Positions 28,632 to 36,622 of a stretch of 64,000 bases of DNA are shown piece by piece. The stretch covers positions 59,510 through 123,509 of the forward strand of contig NZ_FOMA01000003.1 in assembly GCF_900112495.1 (NCBI RefSeq), read 5' to 3'. The notes under the pieces were generated by a model. That model had not been told where the DNA came from. It ran no database searches and worked only from the letters and a program-made list of their open reading frames with translations. Both the position numbers and the translations under genes were made by a program. Positions within the stretch are counted from its first letter, which is position 1, and each line of letters opens with the position of its first letter. The DNA is from Bacillus sp. OV322. GTDB taxonomy: Bacteria; Bacillota; Bacilli; Bacillales; DSM-1321.

Positions 28632-29357
28632 ATGCTGAATGTAACCGTTTGGAATGAAAATCGCCATGAACAGAAAAATCCCAAGGTAAGGGAAGTATAT
28701 CCCGAAGGAATTCACGGCCAGCTGGCAAGCTTCTTAAGGGAGGAATCGTTCAATGTCCGGACTGCCACCCTTGACGATCCGGAACATGGCTTAACTGAAG
28801 ATGTTTTGGCAGATACCGATGTCCTGCTTTGGTGGGGGCATATCGCACACGACGAGGTCAGCGATGAAATCGTCGAGCGCGTCACGCAGAGAGTGCTGGA
28901 CGGAATGGGATTAATCGTGCTTCACTCCGGCCATTTTTCTAAATTATTCAAAAAGCTGATGGGCACCACATGCGATTTGAAGTGGAGAGAAGCGGATGAA
29001 AAAGAAAGGCTTTGGGTAGTGGACCCTGGACATCCGATTGTAGAAGGAATTGGAGAAAGCATTGAGCTTGAAAAGGAAGAAATGTACGGCGAGCATTTTG
29101 ATATCCCTGTTCCGGACGAGCTTGTTTTTGTAAGCTGGTTTGAAGGCGGAGAAGTATTCAGAAGCGGCTGCACGTATAAGCGCGGAAACGGAAGAATCTT
29201 TTATTTCCGCCCTGGTCATGAAACATATCCAACCTATCATAACCAGGATATCCAGAAGGTTATCGTCAATGCCGTAAACTGGGCAAAGCCTGTATTGCGC
29301 AAGCGCCCGGTATATGGTAATGCAAAGCCGTTAGAAGCTATCGGCGCACATAAATAA
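28632..29357 (+). CDS. ThuA-like (trehalose utilization) domain protein
   Basis: A 241-residue protein of the ThuA family, which has a flavodoxin/glutamine-amidotransferase-like fold. In rhizobia ThuA works with the dehydrogenase ThuB in uptake and oxidation of trehalose-type disaccharides to 3-keto sugars. Recognisable parts are [33 protein letters not shown] and [20 protein letters not shown] 28632 follows AAAAGGAG, 18 bases after the permease gene. Its exact reaction is not established. Confidence 0.85.
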   Translation: MLNVTVWNENRHEQKNPKVREVYPEGIHGQLASFLREESFNVRTATLDDPEHGLTEDVLADTDVLLWWGHIAHDEVSDEIVERVTQRVLDGMGLIVLHSGHFSKLFKKLMGTTCDLKWREADEKERLWVVDPGHPIVEGIGESIELEKEEMYGEHFDIPVPDELVFVSWFEGGEVFRSGCTYKRGNGRIFYFRPGHETYPTYHNQDIQKVIVNAVNWAKPVLRKRPVYGNAKPLEAIGAHK

Positions 29358-29393
29358 AGTACTGAAATAACAGGGATAAGAGGAGATGTAGGG

Positions 29394-30422
29394 ATGGGGA
29401 AGTTGAGAATTGGCGTAATAGGCTGCGGAAGTATAGCTACACACAGGCATTTGCCGGAGTATGCAGCGAATCCGGAGGCTGAAATTGCAGCAGTGTGCGA
29501 TATTTTGAAAGAACGTGCAGAAGAAAAGGCAGAGCTTTATCAGGCAAAGGCTTATACAAGCTACGAGGAGCTTCTTGCTGATGATTCAATTGATGCAGTT
29601 TCTGTATGCACGCCGAATTATCTCCATGCACCAATCACGATTGCTGCATTGAAGGCAGGAAAGCATGTGCTGTGCGAAAAGCCGATGGCCACTTCCAAGG
29701 AAGATGCTGAAGCGATGATTAAAGCATCTGAGGAAAGCGGCAAAAAATTAATGATTGCCCACAATCAGCGTTTTGTGCCTTCACATGTGAAAGCCAGAGA
29801 ATTGATTGAAAGCGGAAAAATAGGTAAGCTGTTCAGCTTCAGAACAGCGTTTGGCCACGGAGGACCTGAAGGCTGGAGTGCTGACGGCATGGATAGCTGG
29901 TTCTTTAAGAAAAGCCAGGCATTCATCGGTGCCATGGGTGACCTCGGTGTACATAAAACCGATCTGCTCCGCTATCTGCTGAATGAAGAAATTACGGAGG
30001 TTGGAAGCTTTGTAGAAGGCTCTGCCAAAGAAAACAGCGATGTGGATGATAATGCAGTCTGCATTTTAAAAACGGAAAGCGGCATAATCGGTACACTGGC
30101 TGCAAGCTGGTCTTATACAGCGAAGGAAGATAATTCGACAATCATCTACGGTGAGCATGCCATTGTGAGAGTGGAAGATCATCCGGAATACTCACTGATT
30201 GTTCAATATAAATCAGGGGAAACAGTAAACTATGAGCTTGGCCAAATACAATCCAATGATGAAGGCGGCCAAAACAGCTCTGAAGTCATTGATAAATTCA
30301 TTGAAAGCATTCTTTCTGGCAAAGAGCCAGCTGTAAGCGGAGAAGAAGGCATGAAGTCGCTGATGGTAGTCCTCGCCGCTTTGAAATCGAACGAAACAAA
30401 GAGCATTGTTCGAGTCGAATAG
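29394..30422 (+). CDS. Gfo/Idh/MocA family oxidoreductase 1
   Basis: A 342-residue NAD(P)-dependent sugar dehydrogenase. The N-terminal Rossmann motif is GVIGCGSIATHRHL, the family signature CEKPMA lies at about residues 94-99, and the catalytic region has MGDLGVHKTDLLRYL with the usual His. With ThuA it probably forms the ThuAB-like pair that oxidises a glycoside at C3. Paralogous to the next gene but only moderately similar. GGAGATGTAGGG lies ahead of ATG 29394. Confidence 0.92.
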   Translation: MGKLRIGVIGCGSIATHRHLPEYAANPEAEIAAVCDILKERAEEKAELYQAKAYTSYEELLADDSIDAVSVCTPNYLHAPITIAALKAGKHVLCEKPMATSKEDAEAMIKASEESGKKLMIAHNQRFVPSHVKARELIESGKIGKLFSFRTAFGHGGPEGWSADGMDSWFFKKSQAFIGAMGDLGVHKTDLLRYLLNEEITEVGSFVEGSAKENSDVDDNAVCILKTESGIIGTLAASWSYTAKEDNSTIIYGEHAIVRVEDHPEYSLIVQYKSGETVNYELGQIQSNDEGGQNSSEVIDKFIESILSGKEPAVSGEEGMKSLMVVLAALKSNETKSIVRVE

Positions 30423-30445
30423 GTTCTTGATCAGGAGGTTTTGTA

Positions 30446-31486
30446 ATGACAATTCTTAAAGTGGGCATTATCGGGGTTGGAGGGATCGCCCAAAACCGGC
30501 ATATCCCTACGTTTCTGAAATTAGCGGACAAGGTTTCGATTTGCGCCCTCTATGACACAGATTTTGAAAAAGCGAGGCAAGTGGCGGCAGAACTCGATAT
30601 TCCGCAAGTTGCCCAGACCCATGAAGAGCTGTTTGAATTTGCGGATGCTGTAGTCATTTGCACGCCAAACAAATTCCATTCAGAGCTGGCAATCGAAGCC
30701 TTGAATGCAGGATGCCATGTATTGTGCGAAAAACCGATGGCATTATCTGCAGAAGAAGGCAAAGAAATGATTGCCGCTTCTGTCAGGGCAGGCAAGATTT
30801 TGTCCATTGCCTATCATTACCGGTTTATGAAGGAAGCTATTGCCGCCAAAAAGGTCATTAATGAAGGCGAAATCGGCACTCCGCTTGTAATCCGGGTACA
30901 GGCGCTTCGCAGGCGCAAAGTTCCCGGGTGGGGTGTATTCATCAACAAGGAGCTCCAGGGAGGCGGAAGCCTGATGGATTATGGCTGCCATCTGCTTGAT
31001 TTGGCACTTTGGCTGATCGGAAATCCCAAGCCGGCCGAAATTAGCGGAACAACCTATGACGTATTGAGCAGGATTCCCGGACAGGTGAATCAATGGGGCT
31101 CTTTCGACCATCAAACCTTTGGGGTGGATGACCATGTTTCAGGATATATCCGTTTTCAAAATGGAGCATCCCTGCTGCTTGAAACCTCCTGGAGCAGCAA
31201 TATTAAAGAAGATGTCATCGAAAACGTTAGCATCTCCGGTGATAAGGGAGGGCTAGAGGTTTTCCCGTTCAGCCTCAATTACGCAAAGCATGGCATGCTG
31301 TTCAACAGCAATGCCGAATGGCTGCCGGGTGAGGATGATCCAAGCCTCCCTCAGGCAGAAAACTTTGTGCTTTCCTGCCTTGGTATGGCTGAGCAGGTTG
31401 TTAAAGCAGAGGAAGCCCTTCAGGTAACACAGATTATTGAAGCGATATATGAAAGCAGCAGCAAAGGCTGCAGTGTGAGGATATAA
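30446..31486 (+). CDS. Gfo/Idh/MocA family oxidoreductase 2
   Basis: A 346-residue paralogue of the previous gene: Rossmann motif GIIGVGGIAQNRHI, CEKPMA at about 93-98, and DYGCHLLDLALWLIG as the active-site His segment. It may catalyse the reverse or a second oxidation on the sugar, as paired dehydrogenases do in 3-keto-glycoside pathways. ATG 30446 follows AGGAGG at 30432-30437. Confidence 0.92.
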   Translation: MTILKVGIIGVGGIAQNRHIPTFLKLADKVSICALYDTDFEKARQVAAELDIPQVAQTHEELFEFADAVVICTPNKFHSELAIEALNAGCHVLCEKPMALSAEEGKEMIAASVRAGKILSIAYHYRFMKEAIAAKKVINEGEIGTPLVIRVQALRRRKVPGWGVFINKELQGGGSLMDYGCHLLDLALWLIGNPKPAEISGTTYDVLSRIPGQVNQWGSFDHQTFGVDDHVSGYIRFQNGASLLLETSWSSNIKEDVIENVSISGDKGGLEVFPFSLNYAKHGMLFNSNAEWLPGEDDPSLPQAENFVLSCLGMAEQVVKAEEALQVTQIIEAIYESSSKGCSVRI

Positions 31487-31506
31487 AATAGGAAGGGCGG
31501 ATAAGA

Positions 31507-32475
31507 ATGAAATTAGGAGTATTTACTGTATTGTTTGCAGATAAATCTTTTGAAGAAATGCTGGATACTGTCAAGGAATCCGGCCTTCATGCGGTAGAAA
31601 TCGGGACAGGCAATTATCCGGGCAATGCCCACTGCCCGCTGGATGAGCTTCTGGAAAGTAAAGAAAAGCGGGAGGATTACCTGAAGCAAGTGACTTCACG
31701 GGGCCTGATCATCAGCGCTTTCAGCTGCCATGGCAATCCGCTGTCTCCAGATAAGGAATTTGCTGCAGTTTCTCATGATACATTTGTTAAAACCGTAGAG
31801 CTTGCATCACTTCTGAATGTACCAGTCGTAAACTGCTTTTCAGGTGTAGCTGGGGATCAGGAAGATGCCAAGCATCCAAACTGGCCTGTTGCTCCATGGC
31901 CGAATGAATATGGAGATGTGCTGACATGGCAATGGGAAGAAAAACTCATTCCTTATTGGAAGCAGTGGGGGAAATTTGCAGAAGAAAAAAATGTAAAAAT
32001 CGGCCTTGAACTTCACGGAGGATTTTTGGTCCATACCCCGTATACTCTTTTGAAGCTTAGGGAGAAAACATGCAAGGCAATTGGCGCCAACCTGGATCCG
32101 AGCCATCTTTGGTGGCAGGGAATCGATCCGGTTGCAGCTATTAAGATCCTTGGCAAAGAAGACGCCATTCACCATTTTCATGCAAAGGATACATACATCG
32201 ACCAGGAAAATGTAAACATGTACGGACTTACAGACATGCAGCCATATGACAGTGTAAGAACCCGGGCATGGTCCTTCCGTTCTGTAGGCTGCGGACATGG
32301 CTTGCAGGAATGGTCTGACATGATGAGCGCGCTTCGCACATTTGGATATGATTATGCAGTATCCATCGAACACGAAGACCCGCTTATGTCAATTAACGAA
32401 GGCTTCATGCGTGCAGTGAAAAACCTGCAATCCGTATTAATCAATGAAAACCCATCCTCCATGTGGTGGCTATAA
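31507..32475 (+). CDS. Sugar phosphate isomerase/epimerase family protein
   Basis: A 322-residue TIM-barrel protein of the xylose-isomerase-like/AP-endonuclease-2 family. The metal-binding positions fit GLELHGGF (Glu), ANLDPSHLWW (Asp, His), HHFHAKDTY (His) and SIEHEDP (Glu). Relatives next to Gfo/Idh/MocA dehydrogenases include epimerases and 3-keto-glycoside lyases or hydrolases. It is the last gene of the sugar unit, with AGGAAGGGCGG upstream and a terminator after. Confidence 0.88.
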   Translation: MKLGVFTVLFADKSFEEMLDTVKESGLHAVEIGTGNYPGNAHCPLDELLESKEKREDYLKQVTSRGLIISAFSCHGNPLSPDKEFAAVSHDTFVKTVELASLLNVPVVNCFSGVAGDQEDAKHPNWPVAPWPNEYGDVLTWQWEEKLIPYWKQWGKFAEEKNVKIGLELHGGFLVHTPYTLLKLREKTCKAIGANLDPSHLWWQGIDPVAAIKILGKEDAIHHFHAKDTYIDQENVNMYGLTDMQPYDSVRTRAWSFRSVGCGHGLQEWSDMMSALRTFGYDYAVSIEHEDPLMSINEGFMRAVKNLQSVLINENPSSMWWL

Positions 32476-32484
32476 TAACAATCC

Positions 32485-32513
32485 GGGGACTCCAAACTGA
32501 GTCCTCTTTTTCT
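32485..32513 (+). terminator. Terminator after the sugar operon
   Basis: GGGGACTC / GAGTCCTC arms with loop CAAACT, then TTTTTC. Confidence 0.85.
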
Positions 32514-32515
32514 TT

Positions 32516-32746
32516 GCTGTTTTCGTAAACCTTGTTGCTATGAAACAAGGTGGTTGATTTCCGCTCCAGGATGCTCGCTTTCCGTGGGGCGGGCGGTGAG
32601 CCTCCTCAGCTGCGCTTGCGGGGTCTCACCTTCCCGCTAATCCCACAGGGGTCTCGCACCTTACGCTCCAATCAACCCGACTTGACAATGGGAACGCCTC
32701 ACATAACAAATTCAAAAAACAACAATCTTTAAGAAAAGAGCCTTTT
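32516..32746. repeat. Interspersed repeat family 1, copy B
   Basis: Starts GCTGTTTTCGTAAACCTTGT and ends TCTTTAAGAAAAGAGCCTTT. Core identical in pattern to copy A, including GCTCGCTTTCCGTGGGGC and GGGGTCTCACCTTCCCGCTA. Sits directly behind the sugar operon terminator. Confidence 0.85.
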
Positions 32747-32783
32747 CTTTTTAGCGGTCATAGAGTAAAGATAATTTAACCTC

Positions 32784-32855
32784 AGAAGGCAAAGAGCGCC
32801 TTCCAAGCCCAAAACCCTATTTGCTTCGCAAGCTGAACAGGCGCTTGCGCTTTTT
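32784..32855. repeat. Fragment of repeat family 2 (125-bp element)
   Basis: AAGGCAAAGAGCGCCTTCCA followed by CTATTTGCTTCGCAAGCTGA and ACAGGCGCTTGCGCTTTT matches the right-hand part of the 125-bp unit repeated three times before lepA. Confidence 0.75.
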
Positions 32856-32938
32856 ACATAATTTACAATCGGGAATGCTGTCTTTTGTATGGTAAAATAG
32901 GACTAGTGATAGATTTTGAGAATTTTGGAGGCGTCTGT

Positions 32939-33178
32939 ATGAATACGAAGGAACAAACGAAGGTGCTTATGGCAAAAATGCATGATTTTAAACGCTTTGC
33001 GATGATTCTGCTTTGTGTTGGTTCGTTCTTTTATATAGGAACCATCCTTCCAGATCAAAATATGACCATGGCTAATACGTATGCTTACATGATAACCAGC
33101 ACAGCAAGCCTTCTGGTGTCTGTTTTCTTTTTCATGAAAGCTAAAACATATAAACGGCATTTAGATGAAATTGGATGA
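32939..33178 (+). CDS. yrhC: YrhC family membrane protein
   Basis: A 79-residue protein with two membrane segments (about 21-39 and 47-66) and short charged ends, resembling the YrhC family. In B. subtilis yrhC directly follows mccB; here about 10 kb of sugar genes and repeats come between. ATG 32939 follows GGAGGCGTC. The function is unknown. Confidence 0.75.
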   Translation: MNTKEQTKVLMAKMHDFKRFAMILLCVGSFFYIGTILPDQNMTMANTYAYMITSTASLLVSVFFFMKAKTYKRHLDEIG

Positions 33179-33194
33179 TATATATTCTAAATTG

Positions 33195-33248
33195 AATCCT
33201 GCACCATATACTGAACAAGTAATGTTTAGTGTGGTGCAGGATTTTTTG
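33195..33248 (+). terminator. Terminator after yrhC
   Basis: AATCCTGCACCA / TGGTGCAGGATT arms with inner pairing GAAC / GTTT around AAGTAAT, then TTTTT. Confidence 0.9.
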
Positions 33249-33283
33249 TGCAATAAATTTCTGAAATTTAGGCAAATAACAGG

Positions 33284-33312
33284 TTTACAAAACTGTATAT
33301 TTTGGATATACT
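33284..33312 (+). promoter_or_regulatory. Sigma-A promoter of the 32-residue mini-gene
   Basis: TTTACA (33284-33289), 17-base spacer, TATACT (33307-33312), 41 bases before the start codon at 33353. Confidence 0.75.
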
Positions 33313-33352
33313 TACCAATGTAAGATAAAACTGCTAAAGGAGGTCGAAGGAA

Positions 33353-33451
33353 ATGACTTATATCATTGCTAAATTCAGAGCTGCAAGTTTTTCCTGTGCA
33401 ACAACACAATTTAAAAATGAATTCGACCTGTACGGAGCAGATTTTCTTTAA
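33353..33451 (+). CDS. 32-residue small protein
   Basis: Short gene with an excellent ribosome binding site (AAAGGAGGTCGAAGG) and its own promoter. The product begins MTYIIAKFRAASFSC and ends FDLYGADFL. It has no signal peptide or membrane segment. No family is recognised. It is followed by two near-identical terminators and then the yrzI cluster. Translation signals are strong, but coding status rests on them alone. Confidence 0.55.
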   Translation: MTYIIAKFRAASFSCATTQFKNEFDLYGADFL

Positions 33452-33490
33452 GGCAATACTTTGCTTTTAATGAATGATGCAGATAATCCC

Positions 33491-33525
33491 GGCCGCAGGA
33501 GGATTCGTTATCCTGCGGCCTTTTT
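33491..33525 (+). terminator. First of twin terminators before the yrzI cluster
   Basis: GGCCGCAGGA / TCCTGCGGCC, a perfect 10-bp stem, then TTTTTA. Confidence 0.92.
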
Positions 33526-33537
33526 ATGCCCAAAACA

Positions 33538-33572
33538 GCCGCAGGAGGCCTATTCTTTCTGCGGCCTTTTTC
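33538..33572 (+). terminator. Second of twin terminators before the yrzI cluster
   Basis: GCCGCAG / CTGCGGC stem around GAGGCCTATTCTTT, then TTTTT. The arm sequence repeats that of the first terminator, suggesting local duplication. Confidence 0.85.
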
Positions 33573-33596
33573 TGTCCAAAAATCGGAGGTGATACC

Positions 33597-33734
33597 ATGA
33601 CACTGAATATCCTGTTTTTTACGGTTACCATTCAAAAACATAAAAAAACGGCACAGCAATGTATCCAGGCAGATCAATCTATGAAAATCCGCAAGGAACA
33701 TATCGATCGTGCCCTCATGCATCGAAGAATGTAA
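33597..33734 (+). CDS. yrzI: YrzI family small protein, copy 1
   Basis: A 45-residue member of the YrzI family: hydrophobic MTLNILFFTVTI start, a basic middle and the conserved end RALMHRRM. ATG 33597 follows GGAGGTGATACC. Two more copies follow within 450 bases. In B. subtilis yrzI lies after yrhC in an mRNA with several mini-ORFs that is cut by the ribosome-associated nuclease Rae1. Confidence 0.85.
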   Translation: MTLNILFFTVTIQKHKKTAQQCIQADQSMKIRKEHIDRALMHRRM

Positions 33735-33789
33735 GAATCGGCTAATAGTACAATGAATGCTGTTAAGAAGCAAAAAGAGGTGACAAAGA

Positions 33790-33930
33790 ATGAAATTAAA
33801 TATTATTTTTCTAACAATTACAATTAAAAAAAGCAAGTTAACCAAGGAAGAATCTATACACCAGGAAAATATACGCAGCCTGAGGGACCACTACAGAAAC
33901 CGCGGGCTTATGCATGGAAACATCAATTAA
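33790..33930 (+). CDS. YrzI family small protein, copy 2
   Basis: 46 residues: MKLNIIFLTITIKK start, charged middle, and the conserved GLMHGNIN end. ATG 33790 follows AGAGGTGAC. It is clearly paralogous to the copies at 33597 and 34033 by the NI(I/L)F(F/L)T(V/I)TI and (G/A)LMH signatures. Confidence 0.85.
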   Translation: MKLNIIFLTITIKKSKLTKEESIHQENIRSLRDHYRNRGLMHGNIN

Positions 33931-33949
33931 TTTTAAGAAAGGGGAGAAT

Positions 33950-34018
33950 ATGATGCTGATATATGATAGGGAAAAAAGGTTTTGGCCGGGGAATGGAAAA
34001 GGAAATGACTGCCTGTAA
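33950..34018 (+). CDS. 22-residue mini-ORF between yrzI copies
   Basis: Begins MMLIYDREKRFWPGN and ends GNDCL. It has a good ribosome binding site, AAAGGGGAG, seven bases or so ahead. It lies between yrzI copies 2 and 3, like the mini-ORFs that accompany yrzI in B. subtilis. No family recognised; its translation could serve mRNA decay rather than make a stable protein. Confidence 0.45.
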   Translation: MMLIYDREKRFWPGNGKGNDCL

Positions 34019-34032
34019 GGGGGTGAAAAAAT

Positions 34033-34167
34033 ATGATAGTGAATATGCTGTTTTTTACAATTATCATCAAGCGAAAGAACATAACGGCTGAAGAATATAA
34101 ACATCGTGAAGAAATGAAAAAATTGCGTGAAGAATATATCGTCCGCGGTTTAATGCACAGAAATTAA
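34033..34167 (+). CDS. YrzI family small protein, copy 3
   Basis: 44 residues: MIVNMLFFTIIIKRKN start, charged EEMKKLREEY and the conserved RGLMHRN end. ATG 34033 follows AAGGGGGTG. Third member of the tandem set. Confidence 0.85.
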   Translation: MIVNMLFFTIIIKRKNITAEEYKHREEMKKLREEYIVRGLMHRN

Positions 34168-34203
34168 CAATTAAAAAAATAATTGCAGAGAGGATGAAGT
34201 AAT

Positions 34204-34272
34204 ATGAATAGAAATGGAGCAGCAGGAATGGATACCAAAGGGTGCATCTGGCATCAGAAGGATACCGGCTAA
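34204..34272 (+). CDS. Second 22-residue mini-ORF after yrzI copy 3
   Basis: Begins MNRNGAAGMDTKGC and ends HQKDTG. AGAGGATG lies ahead as ribosome binding site. It has the same length, 22 codons plus stop, as the mini-ORF at 33950, and each follows a yrzI copy. The two share Trp, Cys and a KG pair but are not clearly homologous by eye. Confidence 0.45.
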   Translation: MNRNGAAGMDTKGCIWHQKDTG

Positions 34273-34410
34273 CGTATTATTTTGAAAGAAGAAAAAGGAA
34301 TTTCACATTATTGACATAATTTGTATGAAAAATGTTCAAATTTCAAGGAATTGTTAGCATATAAAGCATGTTACCTTTTATGAAGGATTAAAAAAAGGAG
34401 TGCACAGTTT

Positions 34411-34491
34411 ATGTTTACAATTGTGATATCCCTGGTTGTTGCCACGATCATTGGAATAGTAATAGCAACAGAATTATCACTCAACATGTAA
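34411..34491 (+). CDS. 26-residue hydrophobic peptide
   Basis: MFTIVISLVVATIIGIVIAT followed by ELSLNM: one membrane helix and almost nothing else. AAAAAAGGAG lies nine bases before ATG 34411 and a terminator follows at once. Peptides of this shape are found among type I toxins and among small membrane regulators; I cannot tell which. A TTGACA at about 34310 may belong to its promoter. Confidence 0.6.
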   Translation: MFTIVISLVVATIIGIVIATELSLNM

Positions 34492-34497
34492 AATGGA

Positions 34498-34531
34498 AAT
34501 GCTTATGGCTTTTTGCTGTAAGCATTCTTTT
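34498..34531 (+). terminator. Terminator after the 26-residue peptide
   Basis: AATGCTTA / TAAGCATT stem with a T-rich loop, followed by CTTTTG. Moderate T run. Confidence 0.65.
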
Positions 34532-34665
34532 GCGTTGTTAAATTGTATGGAGGATTTCTGCACTATGCTGATTGGAACGGAATAATTCGTACAAATGCAT
34601 TTAAAAGGTGCTGAATGGGTATGTAGGTAGAATATAGAAAATTCCAAGATAAAGGAGAGGAAGTC

Positions 34666-35259
34666 ATGACAAACATTAATTTAGCTGTTATTTATTACAG
34701 TATGAGCGGAACGAACTATCAGCTGTCGCGCTGGGCTGAGGAAGGTGCGAAAGAAGCGGGGGCTGAAGTGAAGGTATTGAAGGTGCCAGAACTGGCACCA
34801 AGTTCCGTGATTGAAGGAAATCCTGCTTGGAAAGCTCACCTAGAAGCGACGGAGCAGGTTCCCGAAGCCACTTTGGAAGATCTTGAGTGGGCAGATGCAA
34901 TTATTTTCAGTGTCCCGACGAGGTATGGAAATATGCCTTCACAGATGAAGCAATTTCTTGATACAACCGGCGGGCTCTGGAGTAAAGGCAAGCTGGTAAA
35001 CAAGGTTGTGAGCGCAATGACCTCTGCCCAAAATCCTCATGGAGGACAGGAATCCACCATTCTATCACTATACACAACCATGTTTCATTGGGGAGCAATT
35101 GTGGCAGCGCCAGGCTACTCGGATCCTGTTTTATTCGGGGCAGGAGGCAACCCATATGGAACAAGTGTGTCAGTGGATCAAAACGGAAACATGCAGGAAG
35201 ACGTTGAAGCGGCCGTCAAGTATCAAGCGAAACGGACCATTCATTGGCTGAATGGGTGA
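34666..35259 (+). CDS. wrbA: WrbA-type NAD(P)H:quinone oxidoreductase
   Basis: Flavodoxin-fold FMN enzyme reducing quinones by two electrons, protective in oxidative stress. 197 residues. FMN-binding parts are VIYYSMSGTNYQLSRWAEEG near the N terminus, FSVPTRYGNMPSQMKQFLD, and the loop SAQNPHGGQESTILS. The conserved GYSDP and GGNPYGTS are in place. ATG 34666 follows AAAGGAGAGGAAG. It stands alone between the yrzI cluster and sigK. Confidence 0.92.
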   Translation: MTNINLAVIYYSMSGTNYQLSRWAEEGAKEAGAEVKVLKVPELAPSSVIEGNPAWKAHLEATEQVPEATLEDLEWADAIIFSVPTRYGNMPSQMKQFLDTTGGLWSKGKLVNKVVSAMTSAQNPHGGQESTILSLYTTMFHWGAIVAAPGYSDPVLFGAGGNPYGTSVSVDQNGNMQEDVEAAVKYQAKRTIHWLNG

Positions 35260-35392
35260 AAAAAGGCATTCAGTAAAACAATCGCCTTGTTTGCATGAAA
35301 AGGCAGCAAACCAGATCACTGAAAAATATATTGCAGTAAAATAAATACCTCCCTAAATTCAAGTGGTACAGACACAAACAGGCTGCCGTCCG

Positions 35393-35401
35393 CATAGGTA
35401 T
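35393..35401 (+). promoter_or_regulatory. Possible sigma-E/sigma-K -10 box before sigK
   Basis: CATAGGTAT fits the CATANNNT pattern of mother-cell sporulation promoters and lies 43 bases before sigK. The -35 element was not clear. Confidence 0.35.
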
Positions 35402-35443
35402 GAAACATAGGCAAAGGCCCAATGAATTAGGGGAGGTAGAAAC

Positions 35444-36157
35444 ATGCCAGACATACTGACAGCAATTGGCTACCTGGTCAAAGAATTTTACTTATTAGTT
35501 TCTTATGTGAAAAACAATGCTTTCCCCCAGCCGCTATCAGCAAAGGACGAAAGGAAATATCTGCAGCTCATGGCCCAGGGTGACGGTGATGCTAGAAACA
35601 TGCTAATTGAGCACAACTTGCGGCTGGTTGCGCATATTGTCAAGAAGTTCGAAAACACCGGTGAAGACACAGAGGATTTGATTTCTATCGGTACCATCGG
35701 ACTGATTAAAGCGATTGAAAGCTATTCAGAGGGCAAGGGGACGAAGCTTGCCACATATGCGGCGCGGTGTATTGAAAATGAAATCCTTATGCACTTAAGA
35801 GCTACAAAGAAGACGAAAAAAGATGTTTCGCTGCATGATCCTATCGGCCAGGATAAAGAGGGCAATGAAATTTCATTGATTGATGTACTGAAATCTGAAT
35901 CAGAGGACGTTATTGATACGATTCAGCTCAATATGGAAATTGAAAAAGTGAAGAAATATATTGACATCCTCGACGACCGGGAAAAAGAAGTGATTGTAGG
36001 AAGATTCGGACTGGATTTGAAAAAGGAAAAAACACAGCGCGAAATCGCCAAGGAGCTCGGAATTTCAAGAAGCTATGTCTCCCGGATTGAAAAAAGGGCC
36101 CTTATGAAAATGTTCCATGAATTTTACCGGGAAGAAAAGGAGAAAAAGAAGAGCTGA
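35444..36157 (+). CDS. sigK: RNA polymerase sporulation sigma factor sigma-K (uninterrupted)
   Basis: Late mother-cell sigma factor controlling spore coat and cortex genes. 237 residues including an N-terminal pro-sequence of about 20 hydrophobic residues ([20 protein letters not shown]). Region 2 is [20 protein letters not shown] and [17 protein letters not shown], and region 4 is the helix-turn-helix [20 protein letters not shown]. In B. subtilis 168 this gene is split by the skin element; here it is whole. ATG 35444 follows AGGGGAGG. Confidence 0.97.
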   Translation: MPDILTAIGYLVKEFYLLVSYVKNNAFPQPLSAKDERKYLQLMAQGDGDARNMLIEHNLRLVAHIVKKFENTGEDTEDLISIGTIGLIKAIESYSEGKGTKLATYAARCIENEILMHLRATKKTKKDVSLHDPIGQDKEGNEISLIDVLKSESEDVIDTIQLNMEIEKVKKYIDILDDREKEVIVGRFGLDLKKEKTQREIAKELGISRSYVSRIEKRALMKMFHEFYREEKEKKKS

Positions 36158-36165
36158 ACTTTTTG

Positions 36166-36201
36166 AGCTGCCAGGTTAAGAAACCAGGCAGCTTTTTTTT
36201 T
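36166..36201 (+). terminator. Terminator after sigK
   Basis: AGCTGCC / GGCAGCT with inner GGTT / AACC around AAGA, then nine T. Confidence 0.92.
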
Positions 36202-36230
36202 GCTTCATGGAATGCTGCCGGGTTTTTTTA

Positions 36231-36466
36231 AAAGCCTGTTTTCGTAAACTTTGTTCCTATGGAACAAGGGGTTGATTTCCGCTCCAGGGTGCTTCGCTTT
36301 CCGCGGGGCGTGCGCTGAGCCTCCTCGACCTGCGTCTGCGGGGTCTCACCTGTCACGCTGATCCCGCAGGAGTCTCGCACCTTCCGCTCCAATCAACCTG
36401 CTATAACAATGGAATTGCCTCGAGAACTATTTAAGTAACAACAATCTTTAAGAAAAGAGCCTTTAA
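36231..36466. repeat. Interspersed repeat family 1, copy C
   Basis: Starts AAAGCCTGTTTTCGTAAACT and ends TCTTTAAGAAAAGAGCCTTT, with the same core as the other copies (GCTTTCCGCGGGGC, TGCGGGGTCTCACC, GGAGTCTCGCACC). Directly behind the sigK terminator. Confidence 0.85.
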
Positions 36467-36622
36467 AAAAAGCAATGTTATACGATTATGTTGATATTGG
36501 CTATATAAGAACATAAGTGAGTGGTTAATAATGGCACTGAGGGATATTATAAAGGGGATTCAAATATCTGAACAGAAACATAAAGATGGTTACACCTGCA
36601 CACACATATTGCTATTTAACTA

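Noticed and set aside
32550..32732. 60-codon frame
   Set aside because: It lies wholly inside repeat copy B; similar frames appear in other copies because of shared repeat sequence.
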